Assembly (NCBI GenBank): GCA_947479755.1
Contig: CANKAM010000036.1
Span: 1 to 36,774, forward strand
Reading direction: 5' to 3'
Length of the DNA: 36,774 bases
DNA from: Bacteroidota bacterium
GTDB lineage: Bacteria; Bacteroidota; Bacteroidia; SXHM01
In this document: positions 24,047 to 32,346 of the stretch, piece after piece
How the letters are laid out: every line of letters starts with the position of its first letter
Numbering within the stretch: the stretch's first letter is position 1
The notes under the pieces: model-generated
What the model saw: only the letters and a program-made list of their open reading frames with translations
What the model was told of the DNA's origin: nothing
Databases searched by the model: none
Made by a program: the position numbers and the translations under genes

Positions 24047-24200
24047 AATTTTTGTTTTTGTGGGTTTATTGAATTTTGAATTAATTAAGGTTTCAATATT
24101 ACGAGTTTTTCTTTGACTGATTGAAAAATAGGAAATAAACTTCAGTACTATATAATACTTAGTATAAGCGTATAAATTAATTCCAAGATGTAATTTAGAT

Positions 24201-24208
24201 TATTTTTG
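24201..24208 (+). promoter_or_regulatory. -7 promoter element TATTTTTG of response regulator gene
   Basis: An exact TAnnTTTG match ends 23 bases before the ATG at 24232. A short imperfect palindrome ATACTTAGTAT lies further upstream near 24157 and might be an autoregulation site (weak). Confidence 0.45.
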
Positions 24209-24231
24209 CCCTTCAGATACTGAGCAATAAC

Positions 24232-24921
24232 ATGCCCCACAAAATCCTTTTAGTTGAAGACGAAGAAAGTCTGCTTGACATCATCAAGCTAAATCTGGAA
24301 TTGGAGGGGTATGGTGTTACTTCGGTAAGCAACGGAAGGGTTGCTCTTACTGAAATTCGCAGCAATCACTTTGACTTGGTTATTCTGGATGTGATGCTGC
24401 CCGAAATGGATGGTTTCAGTATTTGTCAGGCGGTGAGATTGGATAATAATCAGGTTCCAATTCTTTTTCTTACAGCAAAAAATTCAAGCGAAGACCGTGT
24501 ATTTGGATTAAAGATTGGCGGTGATGATTACCTTTCCAAACCATTTAACCTGGAGGAACTTTTATTGCGGGTGCAATTACTTTTAAAAAGAAATGCAGGC
24601 TCAACAGGTAAACAAGATGATGTTCTTAAATTCGGAAACTGCGAAGTAAATTTTATCACTTACGAAGTTAAAGGGCATGACGGCAAAAAGCAGCAGATTA
24701 CCAAACGCGAAATACTGTTATTAAAACTTCTTGCCCAACGCAAAAACGAAGTGGTTGCCCGCGAAGAAATACTTGAAAAGATATGGGGCGAGGATGTAAC
24801 CACTACTACGCGCACCATTGACAACTACATTGTTGCTTTCCGCAAATACTTTGAAGAGAACCCAAAAGAGCCGAAGTATTTTCATTCCATACGTGGGGTT
24901 GGGTATCGGTTTACGCCTTAG
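24232..24921 (+). CDS. OmpR/PhoB-family response regulator
   Basis: The 229-residue regulator has a CheY-like receiver (~3-118) with acidic pair E9-D10, phosphoacceptor D53 (VILDVMLPEMDG), T81 (FLTAKN) and K103 (LSKPF). A C-terminal winged-helix DNA-binding domain follows (~128-228; ITKREILLLKLLAQRKNEVV, RTIDNYIVAFRKYFEENPKE, HSIRGVGYRFTP). All switch residues are present. No histidine kinase lies next to it, so it is an orphan in this window. Its targets are unknown. A hairpin repeat starts 6 bases after the stop and may act as transcript end. Confidence 0.94.
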   Translation: MPHKILLVEDEESLLDIIKLNLELEGYGVTSVSNGRVALTEIRSNHFDLVILDVMLPEMDGFSICQAVRLDNNQVPILFLTAKNSSEDRVFGLKIGGDDYLSKPFNLEELLLRVQLLLKRNAGSTGKQDDVLKFGNCEVNFITYEVKGHDGKKQQITKREILLLKLLAQRKNEVVAREEILEKIWGEDVTTTTRTIDNYIVAFRKYFEENPKEPKYFHSIRGVGYRFTP

Positions 24922-24926
24922 CCGTT

Positions 24927-25017
24927 CGTCATTGCGAGCGCAGCGAAGCAATCTATTGATTAAATTCTGCTCATAATTATGAGATTGCTTCTCCGCCTTA
25001 GGCGGATCGCAATGACG
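24927..25017. repeat. Large nested inverted repeat after response regulator
   Basis: CGTCATTGCGA (24927-24937) pairs with TCGCAATGACG (25007-25017), and GAAGCAATCT (24945-24954) with AGATTGCTTC (24982-24991). A separate internal hairpin TCCGCCTTAGGCGGA lies at 24992-25006. This CGTCATTGCGAG type of element is widely dispersed in bacterial genomes. Confidence 0.85.
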
Positions 25018-25024
25018 GGATTAT

Positions 25025-25032
25025 TATCTTTG
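25025..25032 (+). promoter_or_regulatory. -7 promoter element TATCTTTG of carboxyltransferase gene
   Basis: An exact TAnnTTTG match 21 bases before the ATG, just after the nested inverted repeat. Confidence 0.5.
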
Positions 25033-25053
25033 CCCGCCAATCAATAAAAATCA

Positions 25054-26682
25054 ATGAACTTAGAATTCAATAAGAACGAAGACGTGATGCGCAGAATGAT
25101 TTCTGCGATGAACAAACGATTAGAAAAAATTCACGAAGGCGGAGGCAAAGCACGCATTGAAAAAGAACACGAAAAAGGCAAGCTGACCGCACGCGAGCGC
25201 GTTGCCATGCTTATTGATAAAGACAGCAAGACAATTGAAATTGGTGCGTTTGCTGGCGAGGGTATGTATGCCGAACACGGTGGTTGTCCTGCCGGTGGGG
25301 TTGTGATTGTTATCGGTTATGTTTCGGGAAGACAGTGTGTGATTGTTGCCAACGATGCTACTGTAAAAGCAGGCGCATGGTTTCCTATTACAGGTAAAAA
25401 GAATTTACGTGCTCAGGAAATTGCAATGGAAAACCGTTTGCCCATTATTTACTTAGTGGACAGCGCAGGGGTTTACCTTCCCATGCAGGACGAGATTTTT
25501 CCTGATAAAGAACATTTCGGGCGCATTTTCCGCAACAATGCGGTTATGAGCGGAATGGGCATTGTACAGGTTTCGGCTATTATGGGCAGTTGCGTGGCGG
25601 GTGGTGCTTACCTTCCCATTATGAGTGATGAGGCGCTGATTGTAAACAAAACAGGAACTATATTTTTGGCAGGCTCTTACCTGGTAAAAGCTGCCATCGG
25701 TGAAGACATTGACAACGAAACGTTGGGCGGTGCAACAACGCATTGCGAGATTTCAGGCGTTACCGATTATAAATGCGAGAACGATGAATCATGCCTGAAA
25801 GAAATCCGCAAAATATTCAGCAAAATAGGTGATTACGATAAAGCAGGTTTCGACCGCATAAAACCTGCGCTTCCTAAAAAAGACCCAAAAGAGATTTACG
25901 GAATCTTCCCTGATTCAAAAGAGAAGCCTTATGATATGCTTGAGATAATCGGGCGCATTGTTGACGATTCAGAATTTGACGAATACAAAGCGGGTTATGG
26001 CAAAAGCATTCTCTGCGGTCTGGCGCGTATTGACGGCTGGGCTCTGGGCATTGTTGCCAATCAGCGCAAGGTGGTAAAAAGCAAAAAGGGTGAGATGCAG
26101 TTTGGCGGTGTTATCTATTCCGACTCGGCTGACAAGGCTGCACGCTTTATCATGAACTGCAATCAGAAAAAAATCCCTCTGGTGTTTATGCACGATGTAA
26201 CCGGCTTTATGGTAGGCTCGCGTAGTGAGCATGGAGGCATTATTAAAGACGGGGCTAAAATGGTGAATGCCATGAGTAATTCCGTTGTTCCTAAATTCAC
26301 CATCATTATCGGTAACTCCTACGGTGCAGGCAACTACGCCATGTGCGGAAAGGCTTATGACCCGCGCCTGATTGTGGCATGGCCAACGGCAAACATTGCC
26401 GTAATGGGTGGCGCACAGGCGGCAAAAGTTCTCTTGCAAATTCAGGTGGCATCGTTAAAAGCCAAAGGCGAAAAAATTACGCCAGAAGACGAAGCAAAGC
26501 ACTTAAAACTAATCACCGAGCGTTACGAAAGCCAAACTACTCCTTATTACAATGCAGCGCGTTTAATCGTTGATGCAATTATTGACCCTTTAGATACCCG
26601 CACCTGGATTACCATGGGTATTGAAGCGGCCAACCACTCGCCTATTACCAAGGCTTATAATGTGGGGGTGATACAGGCGTAA
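25054..26682 (+). CDS. Acyl-CoA carboxylase carboxyltransferase (beta) subunit
   Basis: It transfers the carboxyl group from carboxybiotin to an acyl-CoA. The 542 residues contain the N- and C-terminal crotonase-like carboxyltransferase halves. The segment PDKEHFGRIFRNNAVMSGMG and the C-terminal AARLIVDAIIDPLDTRTW resemble methylcrotonoyl-CoA carboxylase beta (leucine degradation) more than propionyl-CoA carboxylase, but the substrate is not certain. Oxyanion-forming glycine motifs GSCVAGGAYLP and GNSYGAGNYAMCG are present. No biotin-carboxylase/biotin-carrier alpha subunit lies in the window, so its partner is encoded elsewhere. Its stop codon is part of a 42-bp palindromic terminator. Confidence 0.92.
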   Translation: MNLEFNKNEDVMRRMISAMNKRLEKIHEGGGKARIEKEHEKGKLTARERVAMLIDKDSKTIEIGAFAGEGMYAEHGGCPAGGVVIVIGYVSGRQCVIVANDATVKAGAWFPITGKKNLRAQEIAMENRLPIIYLVDSAGVYLPMQDEIFPDKEHFGRIFRNNAVMSGMGIVQVSAIMGSCVAGGAYLPIMSDEALIVNKTGTIFLAGSYLVKAAIGEDIDNETLGGATTHCEISGVTDYKCENDESCLKEIRKIFSKIGDYDKAGFDRIKPALPKKDPKEIYGIFPDSKEKPYDMLEIIGRIVDDSEFDEYKAGYGKSILCGLARIDGWALGIVANQRKVVKSKKGEMQFGGVIYSDSADKAARFIMNCNQKKIPLVFMHDVTGFMVGSRSEHGGIIKDGAKMVNAMSNSVVPKFTIIIGNSYGAGNYAMCGKAYDPRLIVAWPTANIAVMGGAQAAKVLLQIQVASLKAKGEKITPEDEAKHLKLITERYESQTTPYYNAARLIVDAIIDPLDTRTWITMGIEAANHSPITKAYNVGVIQA

Positions 26683-26721
26683 AAATATAAAAAGCCGCAA
26701 TTGCGGCTTTTTATATTTTTA
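26680..26721. terminator. Bidirectional terminator, 42-bp perfect palindrome
   Basis: Bases 26680-26700 are the exact reverse complement of 26701-26721. The core is AAAAAGCCGCAA/TTGCGGCTTTTT. It contains the TAA stop of the carboxyltransferase gene and serves both this gene and the convergent T9SS gene ending at 26736. Confidence 0.92.
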
Positions 26722-26735
26722 TAATTATTAATAAT

Positions 26736-27572
26736 TTACTCCACCACTACCCTCTTCACCGTAGTTCCTTTATCAGTTCTCAGTGCCAGCGAATACATAC
26801 CCGGAGCAAAATCCGAAACGTCAAGCGTAGCGGTTTGCAAACAGGCAGTTTGCGTTCCTTTGTTTCTAGAATAAACCGTTTGTCCTGCAAGGTTATAAAC
26901 GTCTAATGAAACCGTGCTTTGGCTCTCCAGCTCATAGCTAACGGTAAGTATATCTAAAGAAGGATTGGGGTAAATAGTAAGTGAAGTTACCGCTGTTTCA
27001 GGAATGAAGACTGCCTGTGCCGTAGTATTTGGGGTTATGGTAATAATCAATTCGTTCCAGAGGCGCACCGTTTTTGTGGCGACATTGTATTGCACCGGGC
27101 GAATAGCCAACAACAGCGAGCCATCGTTTAAAAACTTCTGTTTTCTTTTTCTCACCACCCTGCGCGGAAAAAATTCATCCGAACGATAGTTCTCATGCTT
27201 TCTGTAATCAGCATTATCTTCATCCGCTTCAACAGCTTTCGGTGCAGTAAGCGCAACGGTCATGTTCTCAAAATCAGTATAGCTTACAAACTCAGTTTCA
27301 ATCTTAACTTCTGTTGAAGAAAAGGGAACCATCGTCATCATCTTAGGCAAATCAGGTGCACCGGGTTTATTAATCTGCACCCCGTTCTCCAGCGAAATAA
27401 TTTTGGCGGCACCTTCTGCAGTTTGCACTGTTTTCCAATCAAAGCCTTTGACCAAAACCTTTAAGACAGTTTTTTCGGGCGTTGAAGAAATGATTTGAAT
27501 GCGGCTTTGCTGTGCAAATGCACTTAAGCAAAACATCATCAAAAGCAGACTAAAGACAGTAATTCGTTTCAT
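26736..27572 (-). CDS. Gingipain-propeptide-like protein with T9SS tail
   Basis: The 278-residue protein starts with a signal peptide (KRITVFSLLLMMFCLSAFA, cleaved near residue 20). Residues ~25-185 resemble the N-terminal propeptide of C25 gingipain-type peptidases: NKPGAPDLPKMMTMVPFSS, VKIETEFVSYTDFEN, then IRPVQYNVATKTVRLWNELI. A T9SS type A sorting domain (~197-278; LTIYPNPSLD, ending VKRVVVE) follows directly. No C25 catalytic domain lies between them. Either it lost its protease or it is a free-standing inhibitor or chaperone (inference). No frameshift is visible. The gene is alone, facing the carboxyltransferase gene. Confidence 0.82.
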   Translation of the reverse strand: MKRITVFSLLLMMFCLSAFAQQSRIQIISSTPEKTVLKVLVKGFDWKTVQTAEGAAKIISLENGVQINKPGAPDLPKMMTMVPFSSTEVKIETEFVSYTDFENMTVALTAPKAVEADEDNADYRKHENYRSDEFFPRRVVRKRKQKFLNDGSLLLAIRPVQYNVATKTVRLWNELIITITPNTTAQAVFIPETAVTSLTIYPNPSLDILTVSYELESQSTVSLDVYNLAGQTVYSRNKGTQTACLQTATLDVSDFAPGMYSLALRTDKGTTVKRVVVE

Positions 27573-27603
27573 CGTTTGTTATTTCAGTTTGTTAGTAGTT
27601 TAC

Positions 27604-27651
27604 AAAAAAACTTCCCGCAGCGTTGCCCTTTGTGGGAATTTCTACGGGAAG
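27604..27651 (-). terminator. Terminator after small exported protein gene
   Basis: On the minus strand CTTCCCG (27651-27645) pairs with CGGGAAG (27617-27611) and is followed by seven T. The loop is long (27 bases), with a smaller internal pairing. Confidence 0.7.
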
Positions 27652-27673
27652 CACTCCATGGAAGAGCTATGTG

Positions 27674-28177
27674 TTATTTAACCGCTGCCTGTTGCACTTT
27701 AGAGTCAACCAAAGTTTTGAAGGCAAAATCCTGAACATTATCATTAAAACTTACCATTTCAATGGTATTGGGATATTCATTTATATCCAGTTTGCTGAAG
27801 TCAATATCAATTTCAAATTCACGGTCATCATCTGTTTTAGCGTTATGTGTATCAAACTGTACGGTGTAATGCAAATCAGCAGGAGTAGCAAAATCAAGCA
27901 TGTAAGCCGAGTTGTATTTCATGTTAAAATTCTGCTTGCTTGAATTGCACATAAACTGATCGATAGGGCTGAAATCACCATTACCCATAAGATCTTCGTA
28001 AACAGTAATCATATAACCTTTAAAAGCTTTACCGTTAATATGCGTTTCAGTGGTTACTAACAAATTTCCTTTTTGGGCATTTGCGTTTCCGAAACTTAAC
28101 AGCATAAGTGCAATTGCTGAAAGAAGAACCGCCAGGTTTGATTTGCTGTGAGTTGGTATGAGTAAGAGATTTTTCAT
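27674..28177 (-). CDS. Small exported protein of unknown function
   Basis: The 167-residue protein has an N-terminal signal peptide (hydrophobic LAVLLSAIALMLLSFG, cleavage near ANA at ~35). The mature part has no domain I recognise. It is mostly beta-like (KGNLLVTTETHINGKAFKGYMITVYED, broken here) with an acidic stretch (AKTDDDREFEIDIDF) and one conserved-looking cysteine in FMCNSSKQNF. It is probably periplasmic or secreted. It starts divergently from the LTA synthase-like gene, 99 bases away, and has its own terminator. Confidence 0.7.
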   Translation of the reverse strand: MKNLLLIPTHSKSNLAVLLSAIALMLLSFGNANAQKGNLLVTTETHINGKAFKGYMITVYEDLMGNGDFSPIDQFMCNSSKQNFNMKYNSAYMLDFATPADLHYTVQFDTHNAKTDDDREFEIDIDFSKLDINEYPNTIEMVSFNDNVQDFAFKTLVDSKVQQAAVK

Positions 28178-28276
28178 GATGTTTAATTTTTGATTACACC
28201 CATCTTAACGCCACCCTTATTTTTTAAGTTGCTTTATTTCGATTAACGACAAGGTGTAAATTCCTAATTTGGCGGC

Positions 28277-30163
28277 ATGAGATTCGTGTTCAACTGTGTT
28301 TGGGTATTGCTGCTTCGCCTGCTGGGCGGCATGTTGCTGCTCACCCTGTGCCGGTTTCTGTTTCTGCTCAACAACTTTGATTTCTATTACAAAGTTCCCC
28401 GCACAGAAGTAGCACAGGCCTTTCTCCTCGGCTTGCGTTTCGACCTTTCCGCCATGCTCATTTGCCTCTCGCCTTTTATAGTGCTGCACTTTATTCCTGT
28501 ATTTCATCAACAGCCAAAGCCAAAAAAGGTATTGCAATACTTCTATGTAATACTGCTCACGCTTATGTTTCTATTTAATCTGGTTGATACCGTTTATTTC
28601 AAATTCACCTTCACCCGTTCTACTGCAGATATTTTTAAACTGGTCTTCGTCAGTAACGATATGGCCATTGTGGGGCCTTCTATAATAATAGACTTCTGGT
28701 ACATTATTGCCGGATGGTTTATGCTTATCTATTTCTCATACAAGCTGTTTTTGAAAACAGAAAAACTGATAAAACAAACAGATGGCGAAGCCAAACAATA
28801 CATCTACAGCACAGTATTTCTTATTCTTTTTGGTGCTGCTTCTGTTATAGGAGTAAGAGGCGGATTACAATACAAACCGCTGAATATGCTGGATGCAGGC
28901 GGACAACAAACATCGGCTTTGAGGCTCAACACACCTTACACCTTAATCAATACAGTAGGGATGACGGGTGTGAAACGTGTTGATTATTTTTCCGGAAAGA
29001 CAGGTGAACATTTTTTTACAGCAGTTACCAAACCCAATGAAACCGAACCTTTCCGCAAGGATATTAATGTGGTTGTAATTATTGTTGAAAGCCTTTCAAA
29101 AGAATATGTCGGCTACCTGAATAACTTTAAAGGCTACACACCTTTCCTTGATTCATTATGCGCTGAAAGCTTTGTGTTTACCAATGCCTACTCCAACGGG
29201 AAAAAATCCATTGAGGGTATTCCGGCAGTGCTGGCAAGTTTGCCATCACTAATGAACGACCCGTTTATCACCTCCAAATATAACGGCAATCAAATCACCA
29301 GTATTGCCAGTTTGATGCAAAAGAAAGGCTATACCACTTCATTTTATCACGGAGCAAAAAACGGCAGCATGGCCTTTGATGCCTTTGCCGAAAAAGCAGG
29401 ATTTAAAAACTATTATGGTCGTGAGGAATACAACAACGATGATCATTACGATGGCAACTGGGGAATTTATGACGAAGAGTTTTTGCAATACTTTGCAAAT
29501 GGATTAACCAAAACACCGCAACCATTTGTGGGTGCGATCTTCACGCTTTCATCGCATCACCCCTACCCCATTCCTGATAAATACAAAGGCAAATTTCCGG
29601 AAGGTGATTTACCGATTCACAAAAGTGTTCTGTATGCCGATTACTCGCTGAAACAATTCTTTGCTACTGCATCAAAAACTGAGTGGTTTAACAACACCAT
29701 TTTCGTGATTACTTCCGACCACACCTCACTTGCTTTACGACCATTTTACCAGAACTGCGTGGGCGCCATGTCGGTTCCGATTATCATGTATTCACCAGCG
29801 CTTAAGCTGAAAGGCAAAAGCAATGTGGTAACCCAGCAAACCGACATTATGCCTGCCCTGCTAGACCTGCTGAATTATGATGAGCCTTACATAGCCTTCG
29901 GAAAATCACCTTTTGACAGCACCACAACTCACAGTGCTTTTACCCGTTACGATCAGCTGTATCAAATCATTGAAGGAAACCACGTTTTACAGTTTGATGG
30001 AAATAAAACTATAAACTTGTACGATTTTAAAAACGACAGCTTGCTGACCAACAATCTTGCAGCTAAAGAAACAGAGAAGCAACAACAGCTTGAAAACAGA
30101 CTGAAAGCATTTATTCAGGACTATAATCACAGACTGATTAATAACATGACGGAGATAAAATAA
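28277..30163 (+). CDS. LTA-synthase-like membrane phosphoglycerol transferase
   Basis: The 628-residue protein has about five N-terminal membrane segments (~5-30, 48-75, 85-110, 133-157, 178-195) and a large extracytoplasmic alkaline-phosphatase-superfamily domain (~260-600). Predicted active-site residues: E271 (VIIVESLSKE), nucleophile S311 (NGKKSIEGIPAVLASLPS; family members use Thr or Ser), LSSHHPYP, and D481-H482 (VITSDHTS). LTA synthase in Gram-positives builds lipoteichoic acid from phosphatidylglycerol; Gram-negative members probably add phosphoglycerol to other envelope molecules (inference). It is directly followed by a DAG kinase, which fits the DAG such a reaction would release. 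Confidence 0.9.
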   Translation: MRFVFNCVWVLLLRLLGGMLLLTLCRFLFLLNNFDFYYKVPRTEVAQAFLLGLRFDLSAMLICLSPFIVLHFIPVFHQQPKPKKVLQYFYVILLTLMFLFNLVDTVYFKFTFTRSTADIFKLVFVSNDMAIVGPSIIIDFWYIIAGWFMLIYFSYKLFLKTEKLIKQTDGEAKQYIYSTVFLILFGAASVIGVRGGLQYKPLNMLDAGGQQTSALRLNTPYTLINTVGMTGVKRVDYFSGKTGEHFFTAVTKPNETEPFRKDINVVVIIVESLSKEYVGYLNNFKGYTPFLDSLCAESFVFTNAYSNGKKSIEGIPAVLASLPSLMNDPFITSKYNGNQITSIASLMQKKGYTTSFYHGAKNGSMAFDAFAEKAGFKNYYGREEYNNDDHYDGNWGIYDEEFLQYFANGLTKTPQPFVGAIFTLSSHHPYPIPDKYKGKFPEGDLPIHKSVLYADYSLKQFFATASKTEWFNNTIFVITSDHTSLALRPFYQNCVGAMSVPIIMYSPALKLKGKSNVVTQQTDIMPALLDLLNYDEPYIAFGKSPFDSTTTHSAFTRYDQLYQIIEGNHVLQFDGNKTINLYDFKNDSLLTNNLAAKETEKQQQLENRLKAFIQDYNHRLINNMTEIK

Positions 30164-30170
30164 AACCGTA

Positions 30171-30192
30171 GGGACACAATATTTTGTGTCCG
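30171..30192. repeat. REP-like palindrome between LTA-synthase and DAG-kinase genes
   Basis: GGACACAA (30172-30179) and TTGTGTCC (30184-30191) form an 8-bp stem with a TATT loop, preceded by GTAGG. It is the same family as at 17063 and 17174, with compensatory changes in the stem. Confidence 0.75.
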
Positions 30193-30207
30193 CAAAACGA
30201 TAGAAAA

Positions 30208-31098
30208 GTGGAAAAGAAGAAAAGAATATTGTTCATCATCAATCCTGTTTCAGGAATTGGCAGGCAGCATAAAATTGAAGATGCGCTGCCTTCACTGTTG
30301 GACAAAACCAAGTATGAACACGAGATACGCTACACCGAACACGTCAACCACGCCAAAGAAATTTCGGCACAGGGTGCCAAAGAAGGCTTTGATGTAATCG
30401 TTGCCGTTGGCGGTGACGGAACATTGGGCGAAGTGGCTTCGGGCATTTTGCATACCAATACTGCCATGGCAGTAATACCTGCCGGTTCTGGAAACGGGAT
30501 GGCTCGCGAGTTGGGTATTCCCAACAACATTGAAAAGGCATTTGACATTATTAACAACGGCCATATTGAAACAATTGATACCGCAATCTTAAACGGCAAC
30601 ACGTTTGTAAGCACTGCCGGCAGCGGCTTTGATGCACACGTAGCCAATATGTTTGCACAAGGCGAAAAGCGCGGCTTCTTAAGATATGTAATGGTTACAG
30701 CGCGTGAATTTCTGCGTTATCCTTCGCGTCAGTATGAAGTGCATGTAAACGGTGAAGTGAAGAACTATTTTGCATGGGTTTTTATTTTCTGCAACTCCAA
30801 ACAGTTTGGAAACGGTGCAATTGTTGCGCCTCAGGCAAGTGTAAAAGATGGGTTACTCCACATTACAGTTATTAAAGATTTCCCTAAGTATAAGACCATA
30901 CTGCTGGTGTTTCGTTTGTTCCTGAACAACATTGACAAATCAAGGTATGCCGAAACATTTACCTGCACCAGAATAAAAGTGATACGCGAAAAGAACAACG
31001 CCATTCACCTGGATGGCAGTCCGTTTAAAACCACCAAAGATATTGAGGTAGAGATTGTGCCTGCTTCACTGAAGGTGATTGTGAATAAGCCGCTGTAA
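30208..31098 (+). CDS. Diacylglycerol kinase family lipid kinase
   Basis: The 296-residue protein is a DgkB/YegS-type lipid kinase that phosphorylates diacylglycerol, or a related lipid, with ATP. The start RILFIINPVSG is the family signature; the nucleotide-binding GGDG is at residues 68-71 (AVGGDGTLGEVASG); PAGSGNGMARELG starts at ~91; and GSGFDAHVA follows. The C-terminal part ends with VEIVPASLKVIV. I use the GTG at 30208: the longer TTG start at 30184 lies inside the palindrome. Downstream of the phosphoglycerol transferase, it could recycle DAG to phosphatidic acid (inference). Confidence 0.9.
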   Translation: MEKKKRILFIINPVSGIGRQHKIEDALPSLLDKTKYEHEIRYTEHVNHAKEISAQGAKEGFDVIVAVGGDGTLGEVASGILHTNTAMAVIPAGSGNGMARELGIPNNIEKAFDIINNGHIETIDTAILNGNTFVSTAGSGFDAHVANMFAQGEKRGFLRYVMVTAREFLRYPSRQYEVHVNGEVKNYFAWVFIFCNSKQFGNGAIVAPQASVKDGLLHITVIKDFPKYKTILLVFRLFLNNIDKSRYAETFTCTRIKVIREKNNAIHLDGSPFKTTKDIEVEIVPASLKVIVNKPL

Positions 31099-31102
31099 AG
31101 AG

Positions 31103-31354
31103 CTACAATTCTTCAGATACCTTTTTGCTTGCAGCCTTCAAATCCAGAAACATTTCGTTGAAGCGTTGCAGCACTTTTTGCATAAAGTCCTCATCAAAAA
31201 ATTTCTGCACTCCATCTAATCCGGCAACAGAATCCATAGGGATTTTGTAAGTCTGTTCCATAGGACCTGCTTCCATTTTAACCACATACTTTTCGTTCAT
31301 GGCAAAAACAGTGATAAGCAAATCAGGGTGTGGTATGTTGCCAACTACGCGCAT
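31103..31354 (-). CDS. Small conserved protein of unknown function
   Basis: The 83-residue protein starts MRVVGNIPHPDLLITVFAMN, which resembles a small conserved Bacteroidota family (MRVVGNIPHPD...ITVF, ...KVEAGPMEQTYKIP...), but I cannot name it or its function. It is soluble, with no signal. It ends 4 bases from the convergent DAG kinase gene and follows the barrel protein gene on the same strand, 11 bases downstream. Confidence 0.7.
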   Translation of the reverse strand: MRVVGNIPHPDLLITVFAMNEKYVVKMEAGPMEQTYKIPMDSVAGLDGVQKFFDEDFMQKVLQRFNEMFLDLKAASKKVSEEL

Positions 31355-31365
31355 TAAGAATGAGT

Positions 31366-32295
31366 TTATAAATTATAGTACGCTCTCAGAGCAACTGAAT
31401 GCTGAAGGTGAAGACCCGTATCGTATCCAAGTTTCAGGCGCTCATAAACCGGAGCGTATAATACCTGTAACGTAGTTTTTGTGCTCATCGTGATGTTTAA
31501 ACCCAAACCTGCAAAAGCGCCTAAGTTTACTGTTACCGGTTTTTGCAAGGCTATTGTTTGCTGACCATTAGGATTGTAATACGTAAAAAGGTCTATCTCT
31601 AAGTTATTGATGGCAATCTTGTTATTGTCGAACTTTGCCATGGTAAGATTTAGTCCTGCTTCTACAAACAGATTTGCTTTTTCATGATTACCCAATATGC
31701 GCTGGTATCCCAACTGAAACATAAGGCGCTGCTCGCCACCAATAATTGCAAAAGTTTTAAGTTCATCACTGGGAAGAATAGGATAAATATTTTTAATTGT
31801 AAATGCCCCGCTGGCTTTTAGTATAGTTGCATTTACGTTGAAAATAAGCGTGTTCTTTTTATCTACAAAATAGCGGCAGGCAAACCCTATAAGTATGGAA
31901 GTATTGTAACGCATCTGTAAGGGCATATTAATTTCTTCAAAACTCCATCCATCGTGATTAAATGTTTGCCCGTTTACACTCAGCGCCTGAGCAATCTGAT
32001 CAGGAAAAAACGGGGGTTCTTTGCCACCATACTGAATGTTTATATTCTGATACATGTAACTGTTTGCAAAATCATTCTTGCCTCCGTTGCCATCAAACCC
32101 ATACCCATCATAAATTTGGGCACCTGCATTGTTGGCAAAGAATGCCCCTACCGTAATGCCAACATGAAATCCTTTACCTGCTTTTAGTTTTCCGGGCTTT
32201 TCTGTTTCGTTGCCTTCTTCCTGAGAATGGGAAGTAAAGCTGAAACCCAGTAAAAGGAGCAGTATTAGAAAGACAGACTTAGAAACTAAATTCAT
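31366..32295 (-). CDS. Outer-membrane beta-barrel-like protein
   Basis: The 309-residue protein has a signal peptide (KSVFLILLLLLGFSFTSHS, cleaved near Q25). The mature part has alternating aromatic and polar strands (FHVGITVGAFFANN, SILIGFACRYFVDKK, ANLFVEAGLNLTMA, VNLGAFAGLGLNITM) and ends HSVALRAYYNL with a C-terminal aromatic near-terminus, all as expected for an outer-membrane beta-barrel. No enzyme motif was seen. Family and substrate unknown. Gly-rich turn GYGFDGNGGKND lies near residue 70. TATATTTG is 19 bases upstream. Confidence 0.75.
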   Translation of the reverse strand: MNLVSKSVFLILLLLLGFSFTSHSQEEGNETEKPGKLKAGKGFHVGITVGAFFANNAGAQIYDGYGFDGNGGKNDFANSYMYQNINIQYGGKEPPFFPDQIAQALSVNGQTFNHDGWSFEEINMPLQMRYNTSILIGFACRYFVDKKNTLIFNVNATILKASGAFTIKNIYPILPSDELKTFAIIGGEQRLMFQLGYQRILGNHEKANLFVEAGLNLTMAKFDNNKIAINNLEIDLFTYYNPNGQQTIALQKPVTVNLGAFAGLGLNITMSTKTTLQVLYAPVYERLKLGYDTGLHLQHSVALRAYYNL

Positions 32296-32314
32296 GAGAT
32301 AAGAAATGATACTG

Positions 32315-32322
32315 CAAATATA
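32315..32322 (-). promoter_or_regulatory. -7 promoter element TATATTTG of barrel protein gene
   Basis: An exact TAnnTTTG match 19 bases before the ATG. A TTG (32342-32340) 17 bases further upstream could be the -33 box. Confidence 0.55.
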
Positions 32323-32346
32323 GGGTATCAGCGGAGATACAATTTA

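Noticed and set aside
30184-30207. Longer DAG kinase start (TTG at 30184)
   Set aside because: It lies in a palindrome arm; GTG at 30208 places RILFIINPVSG at the usual position.
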